DNA of 10,164 bases from BPIH01 sp042408535 (GCA_042408535.1 JBHORA010000142.1:1-10164); one strand, 5' to 3'. Counted from the stretch's first letter, positions 1 to 7,133 are shown. Made by a program: numbers and translations. Notes: generated by a model from the letters alone, not told the origin.

Positions 1-69
1 GACGGCCGCGGCCGCGGGAGGGCGGCGGTCGGCGCGGGAGGGCGACGCGGGAGCCGTCCTGGCGGTCGT
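1..69. repeat. GC-rich direct repeats downstream of the gntR-type gene
   Basis: The left edge, just beyond the regulator's stop codon, carries the word CGCGGGAGGGCG at 13-24 and 33-44, and a shortened copy CGCGGGAG at 46-53. The copies are 20 and 13 bases apart. No gene is visible in these 69 bases, and I see no U-tract terminator. They may be slippage-derived spacer sequence or part of a longer array cut by the window edge. Confidence 0.5.
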
Positions 70-762
70 TCAGCTCGCCGCTGCAGCCCGGCTGGCGTTT
101 TCGCCGGGATCGCGCCAGCGCCGGGCCATGTTGTCCCGGACCTGGACGAAGTGCCACTCGAGGGCAGCCACGACCGCCTCGGCGTCCTGACGGAGGAGCG
201 CCTCGAGGATCGGCCGATGGAGACTGGCCGTCCACTTCGGGTCGGCGCCCGGCGCCATGAGGGTGATGTACGTCCGAGAGAAGGGCTCGAGGGACCGCCA
301 GACCTTCTGGAGGGTTCGATTGTCGCTCAGCTCGACGATCCGGCCGTGGAAGGTGACGTCGAACTCGGCGACAGCGTGGCCGTCGCCGACTTCGGCCGCT
401 GCCTCCATCTGCTCGACGAGCCCGGTCAGGTCGGCCAGGCTCGCCGGGGTCAGGTTGGGGACGGCGAGTCGGGCTCCGAGGGCCTCGAGATTGGAACGGA
501 CGACGTAGGCATCGAGGAGCTCGCGGCGGGTCGGTCGCCGCACTCGAGCGCCGCGGAAGGGCGAGATCTCGACGACGCCGAGGGCTTCGAGACTCCGGAG
601 CGCTTCCCGGACGGGCGCCTGGCTCGTGCCGAGCTCCTTGGCGACCCTCGTCTCGACGATTCGGGAGTCGGGAGGATAGCGGCCGTTCAGGATCCCTTCG
701 AGAAGGCGATCACGGACCTGCTCGGCGAGCACTTGACGAGACAGGAGACGGGGGGTGGTCAC
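70..762 (-). CDS. GntR-family transcriptional regulator, FCD (FadR-type) subfamily
   Basis: A 230-residue, one-component DNA-binding regulator. Residues about 11-77 form the winged helix-turn-helix, with the family signature around LGTSQAPVREALRSLEALG (45-63) and a wing near 69-74. Residues about 80-215 form the all-helical FCD ligand domain. Its usual metal-binding set is visible as D135, H139 (D-x3-H), H182 and H204, so a metal-assisted carboxylate effector is likely by family knowledge. The start is GTG at 762, chosen because AAGGAG lies 6 bases upstream and the protein then begins just before the HTH. The same frame stays open to 939, but the extra 59 residues are low-complexity Arg/Gly/Pro and unlike the family. 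The length is normal for FCD regulators. It is the last gene on the strand, 1.45 kb from the E2 gene, and probably has its own promoter near 1284-1313. The effector and targets cannot be read from the sequence. Confidence 0.93.
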   Translation of the reverse strand: MTTPRLLSRQVLAEQVRDRLLEGILNGRYPPDSRIVETRVAKELGTSQAPVREALRSLEALGVVEISPFRGARVRRPTRRELLDAYVVRSNLEALGARLAVPNLTPASLADLTGLVEQMEAAAEVGDGHAVAEFDVTFHGRIVELSDNRTLQKVWRSLEPFSRTYITLMAPGADPKWTASLHRPILEALLRQDAEAVVAALEWHFVQVRDNMARRWRDPGENASRAAAAS

Positions 763-998
763 GAAGCGCTCCTTCGGGTCGCGACGGACCCGCTCAGAAC
801 CGGAGTGAGGGTCCGGGGTGGCCGGGCGGGGATGACGGCGGCGCGGTACCCGGCTCCCCACGCCACCGGCTCTGACCGGGCTCCACGCAGTCCCACCGGC
901 CACCCTCGTCGCACGCCCTCCTCCTTCCCCAGTCCGCACTCCCTACGATGGGCGGCCTCATCATAGCTGGCGATGGCGATCGGGCCCGACCCGAGCGA

Positions 999-1019
999 GG
1001 CTCGCGGCCGTCGCGAGCC
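999..1019 (-). other. GC-rich hairpin in the presumed gntR leader
   Basis: A perfect inverted repeat: GGCTCGCG, a 5-base loop, CGCGAGCC. The 8-bp stem is almost pure G/C. It lies about 240 bases upstream of the regulator's GTG, inside the transcript expected from the promoter at 1284-1313. No U-tract follows on the minus strand, so a standard intrinsic terminator is not supported. It could be an mRNA structural element, or chance at this GC content. Confidence 0.4.
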
Positions 1020-1229
1020 AGGCGGCGGTGCCGGGCGACGCTGTCGTCGCCGGCCACGCATTGGCGCTGAGGGGCACGGCGCTGTCGAGCCCGTCGACCG
1101 CGGTAGCGGGGCGGCATCCGTCTCGCCGTCGGCGGGCGCGCCCTGCCCGCTCCTCCGACCACGAGCGAAGGTCGACACGGGCGGGCCTCCTGAAGGGCAA
1201 GGGAGGGGCGAGCGCCGTTTGCCGACCCG

Positions 1230-1246
1230 GGGACGGGCGCCGTCCC
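1230..1246 (-). other. GC-rich hairpin near the 5' end of the presumed gntR leader
   Basis: A perfect 7-bp stem with a 3-base loop (GGGACGG, GCG, CCGTCCC on the plus strand). It lies about 30 bases inside the transcript predicted from the promoter at 1284-1313. Such a stem at the 5' end could stabilise or attenuate the leader, but no U-tract follows it, so function is inference only. Confidence 0.35.
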
Positions 1247-1266
1247 GTGGGTCTGCGCGGCGATCG

Positions 1267-1277
1267 TCGATAATCGA
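1267..1277. promoter_or_regulatory. AT-rich palindrome at the presumed gntR transcription start (candidate operator)
   Basis: An 11-bp palindrome, TCGAT-T-ATCGA on the minus strand, lies about 6-17 bases downstream of the -10 box TATGAT. This is where a repressor would block transcription initiation. It stands out as AT-rich in a very GC-rich spacer. The 12-base word ATCGATTATCGA also occurs in the palindrome at 7955-7969, upstream of the DUF1097-like gene. A direct repeat GATCAT-G-GATCAT (plus strand, 1275-1288 area) overlaps it. The obvious candidate ligand is the GntR-type regulator encoded downstream, acting on its own promoter, but this is inferred from position only. Confidence 0.45.
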
Positions 1278-1283
1278 TCATGG

Positions 1284-1313
1284 ATCATAGCGGCGGTCGG
1301 TTGTCGGCGTCAA
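1284..1313 (-). promoter_or_regulatory. Candidate sigma-70-type promoter reading toward the GntR-type gene
   Basis: On the minus strand, TTGACG (1313-1308; 5 of 6 matches to TTGACA) is followed after 18 bases by TATGAT (1289-1284; 5 of 6 matches to TATAAT). This is the best -35/-10 pair I found in the window. It implies a start near 1275-1278 and a leader of about 510 bases before the GTG at 762. The palindrome at 1267-1277 sits right at the predicted start. The long leader is unusual, so a second, closer promoter cannot be excluded. Confidence 0.5.
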
Positions 1314-1459
1314 TCCGGCCGCGGCAGGCCTGCTCTCCGACAACGTCCTGGCTGACCCGATCCTAGAACCTAGCCCCTGCCTCCTTCAGCGCTCTTCGCC
1401 CTGCCCCGGCACCCTGGGCAGTCGGCCCCGCCCGGCCCCGCCCTCGTCCTCCTCCGCCT

Positions 1460-1573
1460 CTCCCCGTCCGCCTCGGCCCCGCCCGACCTCGGCAGCTCTC
1501 GGGCCGGCGTCCGCCTCGCAACCTCCGTCCCGTGCACCTCGTCTCTCGCGCCCTCCTCCTCCCCGTCCGCCTC
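1460..1573. repeat. Direct repeat in a pyrimidine-rich tract
   Basis: The 15-base word CTCCCCGTCCGCCTC occurs at 1460-1474 and 1559-1573, 99 bases apart. The surrounding 1380-1575 tract is strongly C/T-rich on the plus strand and also repeats CGGCCCCGCCC. The strand asymmetry (purines on the minus strand) sets it apart from the coding regions. Confidence 0.45.
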
Positions 1574-1760
1574 CCGGGGCGTGTCTTTCGCGCACATCTT
1601 CGAGCCCGGCAGGCCGTTTCGGTCGATATCCGCTCGTCGGGAGTGTGTCTGGGAGGAACACCCCGAGACCGTTCGGGGTCGCGATCGCCGGGCTCCGGTC
1701 GAATTCGTCTGTGGGGGACACGCCGACGAACGGGGGATCGGCCCCGAACTGCCCGAGGGC

Positions 1761-1903
1761 CGCCGCCGACGGCCAGGATGGGACTCCCAGGCACGCCGCC
1801 GACGGATCCGTGCGCCGGAGGAACGGCTTCGGCAGGGTGGAAATGGCGATGACGCCTCGTGTGACCGCGGACGCCGGATCGGTGCGCCAGAGGAACGCTT
1901 TCG
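1761..1903. repeat. Degenerate direct repeats, 28-base units 72 bases apart
   Basis: Two 28-base units at 1804-1831 and 1876-1903 match at 24 of 28 positions; the shared core is GTGCGCC(G/A)GAGGAACG. They are exactly 72 bases apart. A 12-base word CGCCGCCGACGG also occurs twice, at 1761-1772 and 1794-1805, the second running into the first unit. Weaker relatives of the GAGGAAC core appear near 1650 (GGGAGGAACAC). This looks like an eroded repeat array in non-coding DNA. Confidence 0.6.
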
Positions 1904-2002
1904 ACCGGGGCCGGCCTGGCGCCACCTGATGGGGAGCGGTGCGTGCGCCTGGCACACGGGCCCGCCAAGGAGACCCATCGGGATGGGCGCCGGGAGAGCG
2001 AC

Positions 2003-2200
2003 GCGGGATTGGATCGGCGGCGCTGGGAACGATCGGCGGCGACGCCGACCGGGGACTGACCGTGCCGGAGCTGGCAGCAGAGCGGGAGGGGATCGGCGCG
2101 GCTGCTGCGCCGGAACTGGGAACGGTCGGCGTTGGCAGCGCTGGCCGACGGCCGGTCGGGGTGGCGGAGCGGGAGGGCGGGTCGCCGACCGAGATTCCGA
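2003..2200. repeat. Three degenerate repeat units of about 80-87 bases
   Basis: Unit A (2003-2038) and unit B (2082-2131) share the left word GCGGGA-x2-GGATCGGCG and the right word CTGGGAACG(A/G)TCGGCG. The middle differs by a 14-base insertion in B. A third, weaker unit starts near 2169 (GCGGGAGGGCGGGTCGCCG). The array lies just beyond the E2 stop codon. Inside it GCAGCAG (2074-2080) and CTGCTGC (2102-2108) could pair. No gene or U-tract terminator is visible. Confidence 0.55.
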
Positions 2201-2210
2201 ACGGCCGAGG

Positions 2211-3839
2211 CTATGTCCGGTCGAGGAGCGCGCGCCAGCCTGGCAGGTCGACGAGCCGGCGCCGGAGCGCGGCGAGGAAGCGAGCTGCGAGTTCCCCGTC
2301 GACGATTCGATGATCCGCCGACAGGGTGAGCCGAAGGATCGTCCGGACCCCGATTCCCTCGCCGACGACAACCACCTCCGGGCTCGCGCTCCCCACGGCC
2401 AGGATGGCCGCTTCTCCAGGGTTGACGATCGCCTCGAAGGATTCGACACCCAGCATGCCGAGGCTCGCGACGGTGAAGGTACTACCGGTGAGCTCGTCGG
2501 GTCCGAGGGTCCCGGCCCTGGCCGCCCCGATGAGTCGGGCGGCGACAGCCTGGATCTCGAGGAGCGAAAGACGGTCGGCATCCCGGATGACCGGCACGAG
2601 CAGTCCTCCCGGGACGGCCACGGCGAGGCCGAGGTGGATCCGGCGGCGCGGCCAGAGCAGCACCCCGTCGGTCCGAGCGTTGAGGTCCGGATACTCGGGG
2701 AGGGTTTGGGCGGTCGCCGCCAGGATGAAGTCGGCGAGGGAGAGATCGTGGCCTGCGCTTCGAAGCTCGGCCCGCAGTCCGACGAGCGGGGTGACGTCGG
2801 CAGCGACGGTGACGCTGAACTGGGGTGTCGTCGCCCAGCCGCTCGTGAGCCGCTCGGCGAGGACCCGCCGCATGCGGCTGAGGGGACGTGGGGCTTCCTC
2901 GTCGACCAGTGAGCCGACGGCGCCGGCATCCACCGGGCTAGGTTGCCCGCTCGGGACCGACGGGACAGCAGGCGTCGGCATCGGAGAAGGAGCTCCCGCC
3001 GGGCCCCCCAGGCCAGCGGCGATGGCCGCCAGGACATCTCGCTCAACGACACGCCCTCCGGGCCCCGAGCCGACGAGCCGACTCAGGTCGACGCCGCGCG
3101 CCGAGGCCAGGCGGGCGGCCCGGGGGCTCACGCCCGCTGCCGAACCGACCGGACGCGGAGCAGCCGGCCTCCGAGTGGGCGGGCGCTCGATGGCCTCCGG
3201 CACGGCCTCGCGCTCGGGAATGCCGGGCAGGCCTGCCAACGCGGCCCGAGCCGCCGGCCCGGAGGCGGGGGGCCGGGTGGGGCGAGCGGGCCCGGTGGGG
3301 ACCTCGATCCCCGGCTGCCCCGGCGTCGGACCGACGGCGGAGGGTGGTTCCGGGATCGGAGCCGGGGCAGCGGTCGGGATCGGCTCGGGCGAGACCGGCG
3401 GTGTGGTCGAGCCCGGCGGTGCGGGCGAGACCGGGGCCGGCCCGTGCGGCGCTGGCTCGCGTGCGGTCGGCGGCCCAGCCGGGGATGGCTGGGGCGAGAC
3501 CAGCGGCGAAGGCTGGGATGGCTCGGGCGGAGCTGACGCGAGGCCAGTCGGTTGCGAGACTGGCAGTGCGGCCGGGGGTGACTCCGCCGGGATCGCCTCG
3601 CCCGGCTCGCCGATATAGGCGCAGATCGTGTTCACCGGGACCGTCTCCCCCTCGCCGAAGAGACGCCGAAGAAGGACGCCCTCGTCGAACGCCTCGACGT
3701 CCATCGTCGCCTTGTCGGTTTCGATCTCGAAGAGGACGTCGCCCCGCCGAACCGGGTCGCCCTCCGCCTTGTACCAGCGGGTGATCGTGCATTCCTCGGT
3801 CATTTGACCGGGCTTTGGCATCCGAACTGGGTGGGCCAT
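2211..3839 (-). CDS. 2-oxo acid dehydrogenase complex E2 (lipoyl acyltransferase)
   Basis: A 542-residue dihydrolipoamide acyltransferase. It takes the acyl group formed by E1 onto its swinging lipoyl arm and passes it to CoA; it acts in the cytoplasm as the core of a multi-enzyme complex. Residues 1-78 are the lipoyl domain, with the lipoylated lysine K43 in ETDKATMDVEA. Residues about 79-231 are a long Pro/Ala/Ser linker. Residues about 234-272 are the peripheral-subunit-binding domain (SPRAARLASARGVDLSRLVGSG region). Residues about 315-540 are the catalytic core, ending with DHRIVDG (catalytic H510, D514). The start is ATG at 3839, because the protein then opens with the typical MAxxVxMPKxG and AGAGGA lies upstream. 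An in-frame TTG at 3878 overlapping the E1 stop is less likely. The E1 stop is 35 bases away, so the two are co-transcribed. The acyl substrate (acetyl, branched or acetoin-derived) is not readable from the sequence. Confidence 0.94.
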   Translation of the reverse strand: MAHPVRMPKPGQMTEECTITRWYKAEGDPVRRGDVLFEIETDKATMDVEAFDEGVLLRRLFGEGETVPVNTICAYIGEPGEAIPAESPPAALPVSQPTGLASAPPEPSQPSPLVSPQPSPAGPPTAREPAPHGPAPVSPAPPGSTTPPVSPEPIPTAAPAPIPEPPSAVGPTPGQPGIEVPTGPARPTRPPASGPAARAALAGLPGIPEREAVPEAIERPPTRRPAAPRPVGSAAGVSPRAARLASARGVDLSRLVGSGPGGRVVERDVLAAIAAGLGGPAGAPSPMPTPAVPSVPSGQPSPVDAGAVGSLVDEEAPRPLSRMRRVLAERLTSGWATTPQFSVTVAADVTPLVGLRAELRSAGHDLSLADFILAATAQTLPEYPDLNARTDGVLLWPRRRIHLGLAVAVPGGLLVPVIRDADRLSLLEIQAVAARLIGAARAGTLGPDELTGSTFTVASLGMLGVESFEAIVNPGEAAILAVGSASPEVVVVGEGIGVRTILRLTLSADHRIVDGELAARFLAALRRRLVDLPGWRALLDRT

Positions 3840-3874
3840 GGCTCTCGTTCCTCTGCGACGCGTCGGCTTCGGCC

Positions 3875-6217
3875 TCAAACCAGGCCAAGCGCAGCTTCGA
3901 CGATGTCGTCGACGCTCGGCAGGAAGGCGCGCTCCAGGCTCTCGGCCTGGGGCGAGATCCCGTTCGCCGCCCCGACCCGGGCGACGGGTGCGTCGAGGTC
4001 GTCGAAGGCAGCCTCCTGGATCCGGGCCACGACCTCGTTGACGAAACTCCCGATGAGCACCGTCTGGCTGGCGACGAGACAGCGGCCCGTTCGCCGGACG
4101 GAGGCGAGGACCGTCTCGATGTCGAGGGGGACGAGACTCCGCAGATCGACGACCTCGGCTTCGAGACCCCGTTCGACGGCGAGCCGCTCGGCCGCAGTCA
4201 AGAGGTCCGGCACGGCGGGGCCCCAGCCGACGAAGGTGAGATCGCGACCGGCCCGGACGACCTTAGCGACCCCGATCGGGACGACGTACTCGCCGACCGG
4301 CACGGCGCCCCGGCTCGGATAGAGGGCCTGGCTCTCGACGAAGAGGACCGGGTTGTTCGTCCGGATGGCGGCCACGAGGAGGCCCTTGGCATCGGCCGGC
4401 GTCGCCGGGTAGACGACGTAGAGGCCCGGGATGTGGGCGAAGACGCTCTCCAGGGACTGCGAGTGCTGGCCTCCGTACCCCTTCCCCGCCCCGACGGAGG
4501 CGCGGATGACGAGGGGGACCTCGAGCTGGCCGCCGCTCATGTAGTGCCACTTCGCGGCCTGGTTCGCGATCTGGTCGGAGGCCATGAGGGCGAAGTCCAT
4601 GTACATGAGCTCGACGACCGGTCGCAGCCCGACGATGGCCGCCCCGACGGCGGTCCCGCAGATGGCTGCCTCGCTGATCGGGGTGTTGAAGACTCGCCGC
4701 CGACCGAAGGTCTCCAGGAGACCCTTCGTGACCTTGAACGCACCGCCGTAGTCGGCGACGTCCTCGCCATAGACGATGACCCGCGGGTCGCGGAGCATCT
4801 CCTCGACGAGAGCCTCCCGGATCGCCTCGCGGTAGGTGATCGTCCCCGCCGCGTCCCGCTGCGCCTCCGGAGGCGGGGCGTGGATCGGCTCGACCCGGAG
4901 GTCGGCGGGAGGCGGACCAGCGACCCGGTCTGTGTAGAGGTAGCGGAGGACGTCCCCCGGGTCGGGATCGACACCTCGGGCTGCTCGGATCGCCGCCCTC
5001 GCGTTCCGATCTCGGGCGGCAGCCTTCATGGCCTCGATCCGAGCGGCATCGGCGACGCCCGTTTCGAGGAGCTGGCGCTCGAAGGTGACGAGGGGATCGA
5101 TTGCCCGCCAGGCGGCCTCCTCCTCCCGCGTCCGGTACTCGTACCGGGGGTCCGAGAGGGAGTGGCCGTAGTAGCGGTACGTGCTCGCCTCGAGGAGGAC
5201 GGGCCCGCCGCCGGTCCGGCAGCGGTCGGCAGCCCGCCGGACGGCCTCGCGGACGGCGAGGACGTCCATCCCGTTCACGACCTCGGCCGCCATGTTCCCT
5301 TCCTGGAAGCCGGCGCCGCGCCGGGCGAGGTGGCGAACGCCCATGACCTCGTCGTCGGTCCGATGGGTCATCCCGTAGTGGTTGTTCTGGATGAGATAGA
5401 CGATGGGGAGGCCGTACGGCCGTCGGCCGGCGAGGTGGTTCGTCCACTGGGCCTGGCAGGCCCAGTTCAGCGACTCGAGGACGACGCCGTTCGCGTAGGC
5501 CCCGTCCCCGGCGAAACAGCAGACGATCCGATCCTCGCCCCGGTAGCGGATCGCCATGGCCGCGCCGGTGGCGATCGGGACGCTGCCGCCGACGATGGCG
5601 TTCGCTCCGAGATGACCGGTCGAGAAGTCGCCGATGTGCATCCCGCCACCCCGCCCGTGGCTGTAGCCCTCTTCCTTGCCGAAGAGCTCGGCGATGATCC
5701 GGAAGAGGTGCTCCTCGAGGGCCGCTTCCAGGAGCGACGGCCGGTCGCCGTTGAGGCCCGGCACCCGGGCCCGGAGGGCTTCGTCGCTCATCCGTCGGAT
5801 GGCGGCGAATCCCTTCGCCACCGCGTCGCCGTGGCCGCGATGGGAGCTCGTCACGTAGTCGTCGGGCCGGAGGGCATTCGCCGCCCCGACCGACGTCGCC
5901 TCCTGCCCGATCGAAACGTGCGTCGGGCCGCGGTAGTCGAAACCCGGCAGGGGCTCGTAGCCGCCGGAGCGGAGGCGGACGATCATCTCTTCCAGCTCGC
6001 GGATGGCGAGCATGTCGTCGAAGAGGTCGAGGGCCTCGGCCGGGCTGATCGTCCCCTGCCGAAGCTCGGTCGCGAGGTCGCCCCGGTACCGGAAGCCGAC
6101 GATCGAGCCGCACGCCTCCTCGAAGGGCCGGAAGTCCGGCCGCAGGTCGCTCAGATAAATCGGCTCGTCGTCGGCCGGCGGTCGATCGGCCGGGGTCGCT
6201 GTCGTCGTCTCGGTCAT
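3875..6217 (-). CDS. Fused E1 alpha-beta subunit of a thiamine-dependent 2-oxo acid (or acetoin) dehydrogenase
   Basis: A 780-residue single-chain E1 that would decarboxylate a 2-oxo acid, or cleave acetoin, with ThDP and load the lipoyl arm of the E2 encoded next. The alpha half (about 60-430) shows HRGHGDAVAKG (126-136), ELFGK and GRGGGMHIGD, the ThDP/Mg motif beginning AGDG (GDG at 238-240) and ending NN (278-279), and YYGHSLSDP (about 349-357). The beta half (about 460-780) shows GEDVADYGGAFKVTKGL (484-500), FNTPISEAAI with the conserved glutamate E516, and QHSQSLESVFAHIPGL with H585. The usual arrangement is two separate genes. Two insertions relative to common E1 alpha chains are visible: about 30 residues at 141-172, and about 12 residues (QWTNHLAGRRPYG) inside the ThDP motif. 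I recall similar insertions in a family of fused E1 enzymes. The start is ATG at 6217, with GGAGG five bases upstream; an in-frame ATG at 6295 has a weaker site. The beta half most resembles acetoin/pyruvate types, but the substrate is undecided. Confidence 0.92.
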   Translation of the reverse strand: MTETTTATPADRPPADDEPIYLSDLRPDFRPFEEACGSIVGFRYRGDLATELRQGTISPAEALDLFDDMLAIRELEEMIVRLRSGGYEPLPGFDYRGPTHVSIGQEATSVGAANALRPDDYVTSSHRGHGDAVAKGFAAIRRMSDEALRARVPGLNGDRPSLLEAALEEHLFRIIAELFGKEEGYSHGRGGGMHIGDFSTGHLGANAIVGGSVPIATGAAMAIRYRGEDRIVCCFAGDGAYANGVVLESLNWACQAQWTNHLAGRRPYGLPIVYLIQNNHYGMTHRTDDEVMGVRHLARRGAGFQEGNMAAEVVNGMDVLAVREAVRRAADRCRTGGGPVLLEASTYRYYGHSLSDPRYEYRTREEEAAWRAIDPLVTFERQLLETGVADAARIEAMKAAARDRNARAAIRAARGVDPDPGDVLRYLYTDRVAGPPPADLRVEPIHAPPPEAQRDAAGTITYREAIREALVEEMLRDPRVIVYGEDVADYGGAFKVTKGLLETFGRRRVFNTPISEAAICGTAVGAAIVGLRPVVELMYMDFALMASDQIANQAAKWHYMSGGQLEVPLVIRASVGAGKGYGGQHSQSLESVFAHIPGLYVVYPATPADAKGLLVAAIRTNNPVLFVESQALYPSRGAVPVGEYVVPIGVAKVVRAGRDLTFVGWGPAVPDLLTAAERLAVERGLEAEVVDLRSLVPLDIETVLASVRRTGRCLVASQTVLIGSFVNEVVARIQEAAFDDLDAPVARVGAANGISPQAESLERAFLPSVDDIVEAALGLV

Positions 6218-6305
6218 CGGGTCCTCCGGATCAGATCGCTCCGACTTCGCCGTGCGTCGGCTCGATCGGCGTGGCCACTGGGCGGAGCTACTCATCGGCT
6301 CGGCC

Positions 6306-7112
6306 TCAACGGGCGACGACGACCCGGATCCCGCGTCGGGTCAGGGCGCGGAGCGATCGCTCGTCGATCCCCTCGTCGGTGACGAGGATGTCGACGCCCT
6401 CGAGGGCGCCGGCGCGGGCGAAGGATCGGCTGCCCAGCTTCGTGTGGTCGGCGAGGAGGATGACCTCCCTCGCTCGGGCCATGACGAGCTCCTTCGTGTA
6501 CGCCTCGGCCGGGTCGGTCGTCGTCAGGCCCTCCTCGAGGGAGAGGGCGAAGGTGCCCATGATCGCCCGGTCGACCCAGAGCTCGGAGAGGAGGAGGCGA
6601 GTCAGGGGGCCGACGATGGCCCGGCTCCGCGGGCGGACCTCGCCACCGACGACGATGAGTCGGGGGCCTCGGCCGAGGAGCTCGACGGCGACCGGGAGGC
6701 TGTTCGTGACGACCGTCAGCCGATCCCAGCCGTGGAGGAGCCGAGCGAGGGCAAGGACGGTGCTCCCGCTGTCGAGGTAGAGGGTGTCCTCGGGACCCAG
6801 GAGCCCGACCGCCGTCGCTGCGATCCGCTCCTTCTCCGCGGCCGCGCTCGCCGCCTTCGCCTCGAAGTGGGGCTCGTCGAGGCGGGCGTCGAGGGCGACG
6901 GCCCCGCCGTGGACTCGACGGAGCCGACCGGCTGCGGCGAGGGCGTTGAGGTCGCGCCGCACGGTCGCCGGCGAGACCCCGAGGACGCCGGCGAGCTCCT
7001 CAAGCCGAACGGCCCGCCGAGCCTCGACGACGGCGAGGAGGCGCTGGCGGCGGGCGGCAGCGAGATCACGCTCCTGTGGCGCTCGCTCCGTATCGATCAC
7101 GATCGCGCTCAT
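6306..7112 (-). CDS. DeoR-family transcriptional repressor
   Basis: A 268-residue regulator. Residues about 21-72 are the DeoR helix-turn-helix (LEELAGVLGVSPATVRRDLN, followed by the RVHGGAV end signature). Residues about 90-260 are the DeoRC sugar-phosphate sensor, with DSGST (114-118), VTNS, VVGGEV, and the EAYTKELVMARAREVILLAD block at about 203-222. By family knowledge such proteins are released from DNA by a phosphorylated sugar or polyol. The start is ATG at 7112. There is no ribosome binding site, but a -10-like TAGATT ends 8 bases upstream, so the message may be leaderless; an in-frame GTG at 7130 is the alternative. It precedes the E1 gene by 88 bases on the same strand, which suggests a regulator co-transcribed with the E1-E2 pair. 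The start codon lies inside an inverted repeat, suggesting autoregulation. Confidence 0.93.
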   Translation of the reverse strand: MSAIVIDTERAPQERDLAAARRQRLLAVVEARRAVRLEELAGVLGVSPATVRRDLNALAAAGRLRRVHGGAVALDARLDEPHFEAKAASAAAEKERIAATAVGLLGPEDTLYLDSGSTVLALARLLHGWDRLTVVTNSLPVAVELLGRGPRLIVVGGEVRPRSRAIVGPLTRLLLSELWVDRAIMGTFALSLEEGLTTTDPAEAYTKELVMARAREVILLADHTKLGSRSFARAGALEGVDILVTDEGIDERSLRALTRRGIRVVVAR

Positions 7113-7133
7113 TCGTGCAGAATCTAGCACGAA
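7112..7133. promoter_or_regulatory. Inverted repeat TTCGTGC-N8-GCACGAA over the deoR-type start (candidate operator)
   Basis: A perfect 7-bp inverted repeat with an 8-base spacer: TTCGTGC at 7112-7118 and GCACGAA at 7127-7133. It covers the -10-like TAGATT and the first base of the ATG. Known DeoR-family operators often contain TTCG/CGAA half sites (GlpR and relatives), so this is a natural site for the encoded repressor to shut off its own gene and the E1-E2 genes behind it. I saw no second copy of the half site in the window. Confidence 0.5.

Larger units (their letters stand above)
763..2210. other. 1.45-kb stretch without a convincing gene
   Basis: Between the GntR-type start and the E2 stop I find no gene on either strand. 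Open frames exist (for example minus 1386-1955 and plus 1581-2912), but their translations are Arg/Gly/Pro-rich with no family signature, as expected of open frames in very GC-rich DNA. The content instead falls in zones. Zone 763-1277 would be a long leader for the regulator and contains two strong hairpins. Zone 1284-1313 is a candidate promoter. Zone about 1380-1575 is strongly C/T-rich on the plus strand, with repeated CCCCGCCC and CTCCCCGTCCGCCTC words. Zone about 1640-2200 is made of degenerate direct repeats. I see no tRNA, rRNA or known riboswitch. Confidence 0.6.

Noticed and set aside
763..939. Extending the GntR-type protein to the upstream GTG at 939
   Set aside because: The 59 added residues are low-complexity and unlike the family, while the GTG at 762 has AAGGAG at ideal spacing.
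960..965. TATGAT on the minus strand as a closer promoter for the GntR-type gene
   Set aside because: The -10 match is good, but the sequence 17-18 bases upstream is GGGCCC/CGGGCC, with no resemblance to a -35. It remains a weak alternative to the promoter at 1284-1313.
1386..1955. 189-codon minus-strand frame with repeated FLxRTDP words
   Set aside because: The repeated words come from the underlying DNA repeats; the rest is Gly/Arg/Glu-rich and no ribosome binding site is evident. A repeat-derived pseudogene cannot be fully excluded.
1370..3052. 560-codon minus-strand open frame crossing the end of the E2 gene
   Set aside because: It overlaps the conserved catalytic core of E2 in another frame, and its Ser/Arg/Pro-rich translation has no recognisable domain.
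3815..6382. 855-codon plus-strand open frame opposite the E1 gene
   Set aside because: It is antisense to a clearly conserved enzyme, is rich in Asp/Gly/Arg/Val as expected from reading GC-rich genes backward, and shows no family motif.
6252..7127. 291-codon plus-strand open frame
   Set aside because: It is antisense to the DeoR-type gene, which has complete HTH and sensor signatures.
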